From: Sporolituus thermophilus DSM 23256
GTDB lineage: Bacteria > Bacillota > Negativicutes > Sporomusales > Thermosinaceae
Assembly: GCF_900102435.1 (NCBI RefSeq)
Contig: NZ_FNBU01000023.1
Span: 1 to 41,787, forward strand
Direction of reading: 5' to 3'
Length of the DNA: 41,787 nt
Each line of letters begins with the position of its first letter. The stretch's first letter is position 1. Shown in pieces: positions 1 through 7,388 of this stretch. The notes beneath the pieces were generated by a model. The model made no database searches, was not told the origin of the DNA, and saw only the letters and a list, made by a program, of their open reading frames with translations. A program made the translations under genes and the position numbers.

Positions 1-153
1 ACGCTTGTAGGTTGTGACATCTTCAAGCGACTGATACAGGATTTTCCGTATCGTTTGACGGGATAAACCGACTTCGCGGGATATCTGACGAATTGATTTT
101 CGTTCTCTTATGTGCAGATCTTTGATATACTTATATGTGTCCACTTTGATCAT
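1..153 (-). CDS. istA: IS21-family transposase IstA, N-terminal fragment (cut by window edge)
   Basis: The first 51 residues are visible, starting MIKVDTYKYIKDLHIRERKS and followed by a helix-turn-helix (IRQISREVGLSRQTIRKIL). This is the DNA-binding N-terminus typical of IstA transposases, which act with the helper ATPase IstB. The ATG at 153 has an AGGAG ribosome site a few bases upstream. The catalytic DDE domain and istB lie beyond the left edge, so it cannot be judged whether the element is intact. Confidence 0.8.
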   Translation of the reverse strand, partial: MIKVDTYKYIKDLHIRERKSIRQISREVGLSRQTIRKILYQSLEDVTTYKR

Positions 154-274
154 CTCTTTCTCCTGCCTTCTGCTAAAAAGTTTGCCAACTTCTAGCATAG
201 CAGGTTTGATGGTCAAGGTGGTCAACTTTTTCTCTAGCGTTTTTCGCTAAAGTGGTCAATTATTATGTTAGCAA
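1..274 (-). mobile_element. End of an IS21-family insertion sequence
   Basis: The stretch holds the 5' part of an istA-type transposase reading leftwards, followed by a non-coding tip. The tip carries repeated TGGTCAA motifs (210-216, 219-225 and 253-259) and a small AGCG/CGCT hairpin, as expected from the multiple subterminal repeats of IS21-type ends. Sequence homologous to the hsp70 gene at 8029-9888 resumes at about 275, so the outer boundary lies near 270-275. The rest of the element is outside the window, so no target duplication can be seen. Confidence 0.75.
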
Positions 275-964
275 ATACACCTGCCACTGGTAACGATGAA
301 AGACGACCGGCCGGTCGGGCTGTCAACAACAATAACCAGGCGTGAATTCGTCGCGTTAATTGATGGACAATTCTACCATATGCGCCGCCGCGCTCGTCCG
401 GACGAATTGCCCAAGCGCTTGACCAACCGGCGAAAGCCGCCAAGGCGGAAGGGGCCGCGCGCAAGTTTATCAAGTCGTTTTGCGACGCGGCGGCGCGGAG
501 CTATATTGTTGATTACCTGCGGCAGGAATACCAGGATTTTTATGCCAACACCGATTTCACTATTGCCAAGCGATTGGTCGATTTGGCGCTGGTTGCCGAC
601 AAGAACAATGCGGAACTCAAGCAGTTGTCGCAGCGCCTGCAGCTTCTGAGCGGCATAGGCAAGGAATTCGAGCGGGCCAGCAGGGACGACCGGCTGTTTC
701 CGCTGGTTATATTGGACGCGATGCGCTGGTTTCATGAAGAATTCGATCTTTTAACAGATTTTAAGGATTCTCTATTAACGATGGCGAGCGAACAATATCT
801 GTCCGATACGCCTATGTTTAATGAACTTTACGCCGCCGGGATCGTGTATCTAAAGAAAAAGTATCCATGTTTATACCGCTACTATCAAGAGCGGTGGCAA
901 GAACTCTTTAAACAAAAAACCGCCGGCTTAAACCGCGACGAACGGCGCAGCCTGCGGCTTTAGG
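275..964 (+). pseudogene. Mosaic remnant of an hsp70 / J-like TPR locus
   Basis: Three pieces of the operon at 8029-11228 are joined here. About 275-365 matches hsp70 around 8797-8887 (residues reading MKDDRPVGLSTTITRREF). About 366-411 matches the J-like gene near 10381-10431 (QFYHMRRRARPDELPK). From 412 to 964 it matches 10681-11228 at roughly 97-98% by eye. The second junction breaks the reading frame, and the open frame from 574 only recreates the last ~129 residues of the J-like protein. Its 5' side is cut by the IS21 element. It is therefore a deletion-scarred duplicate, unlikely to make a functional product. Confidence 0.88.
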
Positions 965-969
965 CTTTA

Positions 970-1011
970 GGGGTCCAGGCTTGACTTATCTTAAAAATTG
1001 ACTTATTTTTG
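970..1011 (+). repeat. ~40-bp module-boundary repeat, copy 1
   Basis: It has the form GGGGTC..CAGGC followed by two TTGACTTAT boxes separated by an A-rich spacer. It begins 6 bases after the stop of the J-like pseudogene. Its left flank resembles copy 5 and its right flank resembles copy 6. Confidence 0.9.
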
Positions 1012-1057
1012 TTTGACACTCAAATACATTGACGTCGGCATATATTGCTGTTACCAA
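986..1057 (-). pseudogene. 3' remnant of a PIN-domain toxin gene
   Basis: Read on the minus strand, the segment encodes LVTAIYADVNVFECQTKI and stops inside repeat copy 1. The same C-terminal piece occurs at 12822-12910 and, more complete, in the broken PIN gene at 6595-6976 (AIHLAIAIYAGADAF). Nothing upstream of this tail survives here. It is a scar of an earlier toxin gene. Confidence 0.65.
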
Positions 1058-1074
1058 ACCATTACTGATTTTGC

Positions 1075-1113
1075 TTTACTTTTAGTATTATTCTGGAATA
1101 ATATAAAAGTAAA
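1075..1113. promoter_or_regulatory. Large imperfect palindrome upstream of abrB, probable operator
   Basis: The left arm TTTACTTTTAGTATTATTC (1075-1093) and right arm GAATAATATAAAAGTAAA (1096-1113) are complementary except for one bulged base. There is no U-tract or GC core, so it is not a terminator. It lies 30 bp upstream of the AbrB start. AbrB/MazE-type antitoxins commonly bind such dyads to repress their own operon; that role is inferred here. An identical element precedes the second copy at 12923. Confidence 0.6.
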
Positions 1114-1142
1114 ACAATAATTGCTTATAGGAGGTGGCTGTT

Positions 1143-1385
1143 ATGTTTCTTGCTAAAATATCGGGAAAGGGTCAGCTTACCTTGCCTAGCGAGATTAGGC
1201 GAAAATATAACATTGGCAAAGCAAGCTATGTTCGTATTATCCAGCTTGAAGACGGCGTTAAACTGGTTCCGGTTAGTCAAGGAGGGATAGCTTCTTTGAA
1301 AGGTGTTGTTAAGGTGGACGGTGAACAGGATTTTGAGGCCATTCGCAAACAGGTGATGGAGGTCAAACTAGAGGGTCAGGCTTGA
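1143..1385 (+). CDS. AbrB/SpoVT-family antitoxin, orphaned from its toxin
   Basis: An 80-residue swapped-hairpin DNA-binding protein (MFLAKISGKGQLTLPSEIRR at the N-terminus). The ATG at 1143 is chosen because AGGAGG at 1129-1134 sits 8 bases before it; the GTG at 1134 overlaps that site. Such proteins bind the operator of their own operon and neutralise a PIN toxin. The near-identical second copy (12995-13192) overlaps a vapC gene, but here the toxin is gone. The reading frame runs into repeat copy 2, which supplies the last residues GQA and the stop. The divergence from copy two starts at VKLEGQA. Confidence 0.85.
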   Translation: MFLAKISGKGQLTLPSEIRRKYNIGKASYVRIIQLEDGVKLVPVSQGGIASLKGVVKVDGEQDFEAIRKQVMEVKLEGQA

Positions 1386-1411
1386 CTTGTTTTTTAAATT
1401 GACTTATTTTG
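1372..1411 (+). repeat. ~40-bp module-boundary repeat, copy 2
   Basis: The form is GGGTCAGGCTTGACTTGT followed by a second TTGACTTATTTTG. It overlaps the 3' end of the AbrB gene and provides its stop codon. It stands where the partner vapC would be expected. Confidence 0.9.
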
Positions 1412-1425
1412 CTGTAATTGGCCGG

Positions 1426-1845
1426 CTACGGAGTAACGCGGGTAATCCCGGGTATCCGGGTGAAGTGGTGGTCAAAAGTGCATATGGTTGTGTAGCCCCA
1501 TTCCAACATCCTGGCAGCGATCAGGGCATCTGACCATTTAATGTTCTTTCCCCAAAACAGGTCTAAGGAAGTGTGGACTACGCTGGCTTCGATGCCGAGA
1601 GGGAGTACGCCGGGCAGGTTAAACCAGTCTCTGACGGTAGCAACTATTTCTTCCTTAGGAACTTTCATTCCGGATAATACATAGATAACATCGGAAATCA
1701 CAGGCACAGGCACCAAAAGGACTATCTCACCGGCTTCGGCTCTTTGCAGGAGGTTAAAGACCTTACTAGCCTGGTCCGGGACATCATTTAAAACCGCCCG
1801 CAGGATGATATTGGCATCAATAACCAAGTTCTTTACGCCGGTCAC
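1426..1845 (-). CDS. vapC: PIN-domain ribonuclease toxin (VapC-type)
   Basis: A 139-residue PIN domain. It shows the first catalytic Asp in NLVIDANIILRAVLND, an acidic residue in the ISDVIYVL segment, Asp in KWSDALIAARML and the last Asp in CTFDHHF. PIN toxins are Mg-dependent RNases that inhibit translation when freed from the antitoxin. Translation probably starts at a GTG (1845) that overlaps the antitoxin gene by 29 bases, so the two are likely translationally coupled. It ends ITRVTP, the normal family ending, unlike the repeat-extended homologue at 13179-13595. Confidence 0.88.
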   Translation of the reverse strand: MTGVKNLVIDANIILRAVLNDVPDQASKVFNLLQRAEAGEIVLLVPVPVISDVIYVLSGMKVPKEEIVATVRDWFNLPGVLPLGIEASVVHTSLDLFWGKNIKWSDALIAARMLEWGYTTICTFDHHFTRIPGITRVTP

Positions 1846-2089
1846 TTTCCATGTTCTCCCTCAGTTCGTAAGCATTAACGATCTTTTCTGTATTTGCGTA
1901 TTTTTGCAGCCGTCCGATCACTTGGGCGGCAGTCGTTGGCCTTTCAACAACAACGACACCGTCATATCTTACCCGAAAGCGGACTTTGCCGCCATTGGGT
2001 ACACCTAAATAGTCGCGGACTGGCTTGGGGATAGTGACTTGTCCTTTTTCGGTAACAGTAGCCCATGCATCATACTCTACCGGCACCAT
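1817..2089 (-). CDS. vapB: AbrB-family antitoxin (VapB-type)
   Basis: About 90 residues with an AbrB-like N-terminal DNA-binding hairpin (WATVTEKGQVTIPKPVRDYL). The C-terminal tail ends SDRRKELGY and probably masks the toxin. The ATG at 2089 is preferred because GGAGG lies 8 bases upstream. Longer starts back to 2152 would run through the ribosome site and promoter. It forms a two-gene operon with the PIN toxin, antitoxin first, as is usual for type II systems. Confidence 0.85.
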   Translation of the reverse strand: MVPVEYDAWATVTEKGQVTIPKPVRDYLGVPNGGKVRFRVRYDGVVVVERPTTAAQVIGRLQKYANTEKIVNAYELRENMESDRRKELGY

Positions 2090-2123
2090 TTTGCTTACCT
2101 CCATCCATAATTCCTTACATATT

Positions 2124-2152
2124 ATTATAAAGTAATGAAAAAATGCCGTCAA
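2124..2152 (-). promoter_or_regulatory. Sigma-A promoter of the vapBC operon
   Basis: On the minus strand TTGACG and TATAAT are separated by exactly 17 bases, 35 bases before the antitoxin ATG. Confidence 0.7.
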
Positions 2153-2157
2153 GGCAA

Positions 2158-2197
2158 GGGGTCAGGCTTGACTTATTTGAAAAATTGACTTATTTTG
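2158..2197 (+). repeat. ~40-bp module-boundary repeat, copy 3
   Basis: GGGGTCAGGCTTGACTTATT followed by GAAAAATTGACTTATTTTG. It lies between the vapBC promoter and the sigma-54 activator gene. Copy 7 is almost identical to it. Confidence 0.9.
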
Positions 2198-2223
2198 GCG
2201 AAAAGTGTGGGCGAAAAGTATGG

Positions 2224-2241
2224 GCCGTCTTTTGATATAAT
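2224..2241 (+). promoter_or_regulatory. Extended -10 promoter behind a half terminator
   Basis: GCCGTCTTTTGATATAAT contains a TGnTATAAT extended -10. It is the right half of a composite terminator/promoter seen whole at 6420, 7324, 11301 and 12136. The left stem arm is missing here. It would transcribe the activator gene starting at 2276. Confidence 0.6.
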
Positions 2242-2275
2242 ATGGTTGAAGTAGCTGAACGGGAGGTTTTCGCGG

Positions 2276-4111
2276 GTGTTTACGCGGGCGGAAATCATAA
2301 AGAAACTGCGGGAAAACATTACCTTGCACCGCCCCATTATCGGCGTGGCCGTTGGTTCGGGCTTTTCCGCCCAACAGGCGGCCGCCGGTGGCGCGGACTT
2401 TTTATTGGTACTCAACGCCGGCCGTTTCCGGGCGGCGGGGGTAAGCTCGCTGGCCGCCCTGATGCCATTTGCCAACAGCAATGAACTTGTCTTTGACGTC
2501 GGCTGCAAAGAAATCCTGCCGCGGGTCAAAAACACGCCCGTGGTTTTTGGTGTCTGCGCCACCGATCCTACGACCGACCATGACAGTCTAATAGCGAGCA
2601 TAATTAAAAACGGTTTCCACGGCGTAAATAACTTTCCGACCGTCGGGCTGATCGATGGCGTACTCCGCAGCGCCCTTGAGGCGGAGGGTTTGGGATTTGA
2701 CCGGGAAGTCGCGTTCATGGCTCGAGCCGTCGACGCCGGGTTATTTACGGTCGCGTTTGTATTTGACCCGCTGCAGGCGCAAAAAATGGCCCGCGCGGGC
2801 GTAGATATCGTATGCGCTCACCTGGGTTTTACGGCCGGCGGCCGGACCGGGATAAAAAGTGCGCTGCCGCTAGAGGACGGGCTAAAGCTCGCAGGCGAGA
2901 TCTTCGCGGCGGTTGATGCCGAAAACAGCCGCGCGATCAAAATGGTATACGGCGGCCCGATAATAACGCCGCAGGAAGCCGACTTTTTCTATGCCAATAC
3001 CGGCGCGGTCGGCTACATTGGCGGTTCGGCTTTTGAAAGGATACCGGCGGAAACCAAAATCGAGGAAATAACCGGCCAGTTCAAGAGCATTGCCACTTTG
3101 CAAAAAGAAAACGAGTCGCTACGGCGCGAACTGCGCAAGAAGAAGAATTACGACGACATTGTCGGGCAAAGCCGGATCATGCAGCAAATGTTTGAGATCG
3201 TCAGCAAAGTGGCGGACAAGGATATCAACGTGTTGGTGTGCGGCGAGAGCGGTACCGGCAAGGAACTGGTCGTGAAGGCGATTCACTCCAACAGTCCCCG
3301 TTTCAATCAACCGTTTATCAAAGTGAACTGCGCGGCCATCCCCGAAACATTGCTCGAAAGCGAGCTGTTCGGGCACGAAAAAGGCGCCTTTACCGGTGCC
3401 ACTCGGCAAAGACTGGGCTTGTTCGAGATGGCCCATAAAGGAACGCTCTTCCTCGACGAAATTGGCGAGATGAGCCTTAGTGTTCAGGCCAAACTGTTGC
3501 GGGCGATCCAACAACAGGAGTTTCAACGGGTCGGCGGCAGCAAAACCATTAAGGTCGATGTTCGGATTATCTGCGCCACCAATATGGATCTGCATAATGC
3601 CGTGGCGCAGGGCAGATTTCGGGAAGACCTATACTACCGCCTGAATGTCGTTACCATCAGGACCCCGCCGCTGCGTAGCCATAAAGAAGATATTCCTTTG
3701 TTGGTAAACTTCTTTCTGGGCAAAATCCGCGAGAAATTCAAGCGCGATATCCGCCGGCTCACGCCCCGGGCGCTGGACGCGCTATTGGCTTACGATTGGC
3801 CCGGCAATGTACGGGAACTTGAGCATACCTTAGAGAGCGCCGCGGTTTTATGCGACCACGATTATATCGATATCCAGGATTTGCCGGCCCATCTGCACCT
3901 TGCCGACGCGGTCGACGCCACGCCGCGCAGCAAAATCATCGCCAACGCCAGGCAAAATTCGGCCATGCTCGAGCAGCAGCTCATTGCCGAAGCCCTGGCC
4001 AAATTCGCCTGGCATCGGGGAAAAGCAGCGGCATATCTGGGGATTACCCGGCGGACGCTGTACAATAAAATAAAAAAATATGGGCTGGAAGACGGTAGGA
4101 GCGGCCAATGA
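2276..4111 (+). CDS. Sigma-54-dependent activator with a PEP-hydrolase-like TIM-barrel sensor domain
   Basis: A 611-residue protein. Residues ~1-275 are homologous along their whole length to the stand-alone TIM-barrel protein at 5558-6385 (shared KNTP, NFPTVGL, GGPI and ERIP/ERLP motifs). A short coiled linker follows. Then comes an AAA+ sigma-54 interaction domain with Walker A GESGTGKE (~323), the GAFTGA loop (~370), Walker [11 protein letters not shown] and the R-finger region. The C-terminus is a Fis-type helix-turn-helix ([20 protein letters not shown], ~584). The start is a GTG with GGGAGG upstream. It probably senses the substrate or product of the enzyme it controls and activates the -24/-12 promoter at 4265. 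The ligand is unknown. Confidence 0.9.
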   Translation: MFTRAEIIKKLRENITLHRPIIGVAVGSGFSAQQAAAGGADFLLVLNAGRFRAAGVSSLAALMPFANSNELVFDVGCKEILPRVKNTPVVFGVCATDPTTDHDSLIASIIKNGFHGVNNFPTVGLIDGVLRSALEAEGLGFDREVAFMARAVDAGLFTVAFVFDPLQAQKMARAGVDIVCAHLGFTAGGRTGIKSALPLEDGLKLAGEIFAAVDAENSRAIKMVYGGPIITPQEADFFYANTGAVGYIGGSAFERIPAETKIEEITGQFKSIATLQKENESLRRELRKKKNYDDIVGQSRIMQQMFEIVSKVADKDINVLVCGESGTGKELVVKAIHSNSPRFNQPFIKVNCAAIPETLLESELFGHEKGAFTGATRQRLGLFEMAHKGTLFLDEIGEMSLSVQAKLLRAIQQQEFQRVGGSKTIKVDVRIICATNMDLHNAVAQGRFREDLYYRLNVVTIRTPPLRSHKEDIPLLVNFFLGKIREKFKRDIRRLTPRALDALLAYDWPGNVRELEHTLESAAVLCDHDYIDIQDLPAHLHLADAVDATPRSKIIANARQNSAMLEQQLIAEALAKFAWHRGKAAAYLGITRRTLYNKIKKYGLEDGRSGQ

Positions 4112-4118
4112 GAAATCA

Positions 4119-4136
4119 TTTCCCAATAATGGGAAA
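4119..4136. promoter_or_regulatory. Dyad 1, candidate activator-binding site
   Basis: TTTCCCA-ATAA-TGGGAAA, a 7-bp perfect inverted repeat just after the activator stop and about 145 bp upstream of the sigma-54 promoter. It shares the TTCCCAA half-site with dyad 2, so both may be upstream activating sequences. Confidence 0.55.
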
Positions 4137-4214
4137 GATTGTTCTCGTTGGCTATTTTTTGGCCATTGGCATATTTGCGAATTTTTGCTAAATTAACACA
4201 TCGGTGGGCAAGTT

Positions 4215-4235
4215 ATTGGGAATTTGGTTCCCAAT
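4215..4235. promoter_or_regulatory. Dyad 2, candidate activator-binding site
   Basis: ATTGGGAA-TTTGG-TTCCCAAT is a perfect 8-bp inverted repeat centred about 40 bp upstream of the -24 element. It uses the same half-site as dyad 1 but in the opposite arrangement. Binding by the Fis-type HTH of the 2276-4111 protein is inferred. Confidence 0.6.
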
Positions 4236-4264
4236 GGCTTGCACATATTTACTGGCGAAACGGC

Positions 4265-4281
4265 TTGGCATGGAAGTTGCA
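4265..4281 (+). promoter_or_regulatory. Sigma-54 (-24/-12) promoter
   Basis: TTGGCATGGAAGTTGCA matches the sigma-54 consensus with correct spacing between the GG and GC pairs. Transcription should start near 4292, about 33 bases before the next gene. It follows directly on a sigma-54 activator gene, which supports the reading. Confidence 0.85.
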
Positions 4282-4324
4282 ATGATTATACCGTGTAAAC
4301 AATAGCGTGATAGGGAGGGGGACA

Positions 4325-5542
4325 ATGGACAAGAGCGTACTCATTCTGGGGACCCTTGACACGAAAGGCCATGAATTCAAGTACCTCAAGGACATCATCG
4401 AAAGCACCGGGGTAAAGACGTTGGTTATCAACGCCGGGATCAAGGGCGCACCCGTATTTACGCCCGACATTTCAAGCGCCGAAGTAGCCCGAGCCGGTGG
4501 CATGGAGCTGTCCGAGCTGATCGCCCGAGATGATCGCGGGTTGGCCATCGACGTCATGATGAAAGGCGCGGTCAACGTCGTGACCGGCCTTTACCGGCAA
4601 GGCAAAGTTGCCGGGATAATCAGCCTGGGTGGTACGGCCGGCACGACGATTGGGACGGCGGCCATGCAGGCGCTGCCGGTCGGGGTGCCCAAAGTGATGG
4701 TGTCCACGGTGGCATCCGGCGATACCCGTCCTTATGTCGGTTTTAAAGATATTACGATGATGCACTCGGTGGTCGATATTTCCGGTATCAACAGCTTGTC
4801 TCGCCAGATTTTGGCCAACGCCGCCTTCGCCGTAGCCGGCATGGCCAAGGGCGTGGTGCCGCCGGCGAAGGAAAAACCTTTGCTTGGCGCCACGATGTTT
4901 GGCGTCACTACGCCGTGCGTTACCAAAGTCAGGGAATTTTTCGAGGCGCGTGGCTACGAGGTGCTCGTTTTCCACGCTACCGGCACGGGCGGCCGGGCCA
5001 TGGAAGGGCTGATCAAGGACGGCTATATAAAAGGCGTGCTCGATATTACCACCACCGAGTGGGCCGACGAGCTGGTCGGGGGGATATTGAATGCCGGGCC
5101 GGAGCGGTTGGAGGCCGCCGGTAAAGCCGGTATTCCGCAGGTCGTATCCGTCGGGGCGCTGGATATGGTAAATTTCGGGCCGCGCGACACAGTGCCCGCC
5201 AAGTTTAAACACCGCAAATTTTATCAGCACAATCCCACCGTCACCTTAATGCGGACTACCGTCGAGGAGTGTGCCAGGCTGGGCGAAATTATCGCCGAAA
5301 AATTAAACCAGACGACCGGCCCTACGGCGCTGTTTTTGCCGCTGAAAGGGGTCTCGCTGCTCGACGTGGAAGGCAAGCCCTTCTACGGGCCGGAGGAAGA
5401 CGCCGCCTTGTTTGCCAAACTGCGGGAAAACATCGACCGCGGCAAGGTAGAACTTATTGAACTTGACACCCACATAAACGATGAAAGTTTTGCCTTGGCC
5501 ATGGCGCAGAAAATGCTCAGCATGTTAGAGGCCAATAAATAG
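4325..5542 (+). CDS. Tm-1-like ATP-binding domain protein (UPF0261)
   Basis: 405 residues, the usual length for the UPF0261 family. The N-terminus SVLILGTLDTKGHEFKYLKD, the glycine-rich GGTAGTTIGTAAM and the segment STVASGDTRPYVG are typical. The ATG at 4325 follows a strong GGGAGGGG site; the GTG at 4307 lies upstream of that site and is unlikely. In the plant virus-resistance protein Tm-1 this domain is fused to a TIM-barrel domain like that of the next gene, and in bacteria the two are commonly neighbours. They probably form one enzyme system whose reaction is not known. It is the first gene behind the sigma-54 promoter. Confidence 0.9.
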   Translation: MDKSVLILGTLDTKGHEFKYLKDIIESTGVKTLVINAGIKGAPVFTPDISSAEVARAGGMELSELIARDDRGLAIDVMMKGAVNVVTGLYRQGKVAGIISLGGTAGTTIGTAAMQALPVGVPKVMVSTVASGDTRPYVGFKDITMMHSVVDISGINSLSRQILANAAFAVAGMAKGVVPPAKEKPLLGATMFGVTTPCVTKVREFFEARGYEVLVFHATGTGGRAMEGLIKDGYIKGVLDITTTEWADELVGGILNAGPERLEAAGKAGIPQVVSVGALDMVNFGPRDTVPAKFKHRKFYQHNPTVTLMRTTVEECARLGEIIAEKLNQTTGPTALFLPLKGVSLLDVEGKPFYGPEEDAALFAKLRENIDRGKVELIELDTHINDESFALAMAQKMLSMLEANK

Positions 5543-5557
5543 ATAGGGGGAAGGAAC

Positions 5558-6385
5558 ATGGCAATTAAGCGTGAAGAAATTCTCAGGCGGATCAAGGAAC
5601 AAGTCGCCAAGGGGCAGCCGGTGATCGGCGCGGGCGCCGGTACCGGTATCTCGGCAAAAAGCGCCGAGGCCGGCGGCGTCGACCTCATCGTCATCTATAA
5701 CTCGGGTCGGTACCGCATGGCCGGCCGGGGCTCACTGGCCGGGCTCATGCCCTACGGGGACGCCAACGCCATTGTCGTGGAAATGGCCAGCGAGGTGTTG
5801 CCGGTGGTGAAAAATACGCCGGTTCTGGCCGGGGTTTGCGGCACCGACCCGTTCCGGCTGATGGATGTCTTTTTGAAACAACTAAAAGAAATGGGCTTTT
5901 CCGGTGTGCAGAACTTTCCGACGGTTGGGCTCTGTGACGGCAAGTTCCGGCAAAATCTTGAGGAAACCGGGATGGGCTATGACCTTGAGGTGGAAATGAT
6001 CGCCAAAGCGCACGCTTTGGACCTGCTTACCACGCCATACGTGTTCTCTGAAGACGATGCCAGAAAAATGACGGCGGCCGGCGCCGACATTCTCGTTGCC
6101 CACATGGGGCTTACAACCAAGGGCAGCATTGGCGCCCACACCGCCCTGACGCTTGATGAGTGCGTCGAGAAGATCCAGTCCATTCATGACGCCGCCAAAG
6201 AAGTCAACCCCGGCGTTTTGGTCATGTGCCACGGCGGGCCGATCGCCGAACCGGAAGATGCCGCGTACGTTTTAGCCAGAACCAAAGGCGTTATCGGTTT
6301 TTACGGCGCCTCGAGCATGGAACGCCTACCGACCGAAAAGGCGATTGCCGCTCAGGTAAGGGCGTTTAAAGAAATCAAGCTTTAA
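5558..6385 (+). CDS. Phosphoenolpyruvate hydrolase-family TIM-barrel protein
   Basis: 275 residues, full length for this family of TIM-barrel proteins annotated as PEP-hydrolase-like. Shared motifs include [46 protein letters not shown] and MCHGGPI. It starts 15 bases after the Tm-1-like gene with a good ribosome site, so the two are co-transcribed. It is a clear paralogue of the activator's N-terminal domain. The family name does not prove the activity; substrate and pathway are unknown. Confidence 0.88.
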   Translation: MAIKREEILRRIKEQVAKGQPVIGAGAGTGISAKSAEAGGVDLIVIYNSGRYRMAGRGSLAGLMPYGDANAIVVEMASEVLPVVKNTPVLAGVCGTDPFRLMDVFLKQLKEMGFSGVQNFPTVGLCDGKFRQNLEETGMGYDLEVEMIAKAHALDLLTTPYVFSEDDARKMTAAGADILVAHMGLTTKGSIGAHTALTLDECVEKIQSIHDAAKEVNPGVLVMCHGGPIAEPEDAAYVLARTKGVIGFYGASSMERLPTEKAIAAQVRAFKEIKL

Positions 6386-6419
6386 CTTAATTTTCAGGCA
6401 AAATATGCGTTATAAAAAA

Positions 6420-6452
6420 GACGGCGCGAGCAGCGCCGTCTTTTGATATAAT
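6420..6452 (+). terminator. Intrinsic terminator merged with an extended -10 promoter
   Basis: The stem GACGGCGC/GCGCCGTC with loop GAGCA is followed by TTTT, ending the sigma-54 operon. The T-run continues straight into TGATATAAT (6445-6452), an extended -10 element. No plus-strand gene now follows, only repeat copy 4 and a minus-strand module, so this promoter seems to have lost its gene. Confidence 0.8.
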
Positions 6453-6475
6453 ATGGGTAGTTAAACATTAAACAC

Positions 6476-6515
6476 GGTCAGGCTCGACTTATTTTCAAAA
6501 ATTGACTTATTTTTG
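6476..6515 (+). repeat. ~40-bp module-boundary repeat, copy 4
   Basis: GGTCAGGCTCGACTTATTTT then CAAAAATTGACTTATTTTTG, with one base changed in the first TTGACT box. It separates the sigma-54 operon from the AbrB/PIN module. The 79 bases to the next gene remnant show no feature I recognise. Confidence 0.88.
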
Positions 6516-6594
6516 CGTAAAATACATACTTGGTTTAATCTGCTAATAGACAGACCGGTATTTCCTTAACTTGTGTTAAACGCTTATCATTAGT

Positions 6595-6976
6595 TTAAAA
6601 TGCATCGGCGCCGGCATATATTGCTATTGCCAAGTGAATGGCGTCGGGAGTGCGCAAGCCATAGCCGGCGCGGAGATCAGCGGCCAGGTCGGCGACGGCA
6701 AGATTGACATCTACTAAAGTGAGATTGGGGAAATTTTTTTAGCAAAAGACAATAGGCGTTTTCTAGTTCATAGTTTTTCAAGCCTTTCGGCAGGGTTAGC
6801 ACTTCGGTAAGCGTCAACGCGGATGCAAACCCTCGCAATTGTCCGGACTGTATTTTGTCAAAGATGACTTGCAATATATCGGCATATTGATTGTCTTCAA
6901 AAAAATAAATGAAACAATTGGTGTCAAGCGCTATGGTACTGATGCGGTCTAAGCGGCGGGCGATAGCTACTGCCAT
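6595..6976 (-). pseudogene. PIN-domain toxin broken by a frameshift in an A7 run
   Basis: The minus-strand frame begins MAVAIARRLDRISTIALDTN and shows a PIN catalytic Asp plus Glu in TLTEVL. At about 6735-6741 a run of seven A's (minus strand) shifts the frame, and the encoded product stops at 6677. With one A fewer the frame continues NLTLVDVNLAVADLAADL to the family motif GLRTPDAIHLAIA and stops at 6595. The gene is therefore full-length apart from a one-base insertion. It could be inactive, phase-variable by slippage, or a sequencing error. Its start overlaps the antitoxin end by 10 bases. Confidence 0.8.
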
Positions 6977-7209
6977 GAGTTGCGTTCACCTTCGAGATAG
7001 TTGTCGTTATCGACTTGACGCCAAATTTCTTTGCCTAATCCCCGGATATGTTGGGCGAAGTTTTGGGGTTTGACCATAATTGTTATTTGACCGGTTGCTT
7101 CGTTAATGTCCCAGATTATGGCGTCGCCTTCTTTGAGATTTTTCTTCTGGCGAATTGCTTGGGGAATTACCACTTGAAATTTTTTACCAATCTTGGTTTC
7201 GTAGGACAT
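6967..7209 (-). CDS. AbrB-family antitoxin
   Basis: 80 residues with an AbrB-like hairpin (KIGKKFQVVIPQAIRQKKNL, then EGDAIIWDI). The ATG at 7209 is chosen because AAGGTG lies 6 bases before it; the GTG nine bases upstream overlaps this site. It probably represses its own promoter and neutralises the PIN protein encoded by the next gene. That toxin gene is frameshifted, so the antitoxin may now be unopposed. Confidence 0.83.
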   Translation of the reverse strand: MSYETKIGKKFQVVIPQAIRQKKNLKEGDAIIWDINEATGQITIMVKPQNFAQHIRGLGKEIWRQVDNDNYLEGERNSWQ

Positions 7210-7247
7210 ATAATTCACCTTCTGACAAATTAGTTTTTGGTAATACC

Positions 7248-7276
7248 ATTTTAATGTTTATCAGATTGTGTTTCAA
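7248..7276 (-). promoter_or_regulatory. Probable promoter of the AbrB/PIN module
   Basis: On the minus strand TTGAAA and TAAAAT are separated by 17 bases, about 40 bases before the AbrB start. Confidence 0.5.
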
Positions 7277-7323
7277 TATAACAAAGATATATATTAACTT
7301 GTTTTGTACAATAAACTTGGACC

Positions 7324-7360
7324 AAAAAACGGCGCGAATCGTGCCGTTTTTTGCTATAAT
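7324..7360 (+). terminator. Terminator merged with an extended -10 promoter (grpE operon)
   Basis: The stem AAAAAACGGC/GCCGTTTTTT ends in a T-run that leads directly into TGCTATAAT (7352-7360). The -10 lies 29 bases before the GrpE-like gene. There is no convincing -35 box, as expected of an extended -10 promoter. The symmetrical A/T flanks could terminate in both directions. Confidence 0.75.
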
Positions 7361-7388
7361 TAAGGGAAGAAACGAAAGGAAGGTTTCA

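Noticed and set aside
574-963. 129-residue protein after the IS element as a real gene
   Set aside because: It is just the in-frame tail of the J-like pseudogene, beginning at an internal codon without a ribosome site.
981-1005. The two TTGACT boxes of each repeat as -35 promoter elements
   Set aside because: No -10 box occurs 16-18 bases downstream in a consistent way among the copies.
1075-1113. Palindrome upstream of abrB as a transcription terminator
   Set aside because: The stem is nearly all A/T with no following T-run, and it lies just upstream of the ribosome site in both copies, which fits an operator better.
4152-4192. TTGGCATATTTGC region as a second sigma-54 promoter
   Set aside because: The distance between the GG and GC elements is wrong for either TTGC, whereas the site at 4265-4281 has exact spacing.
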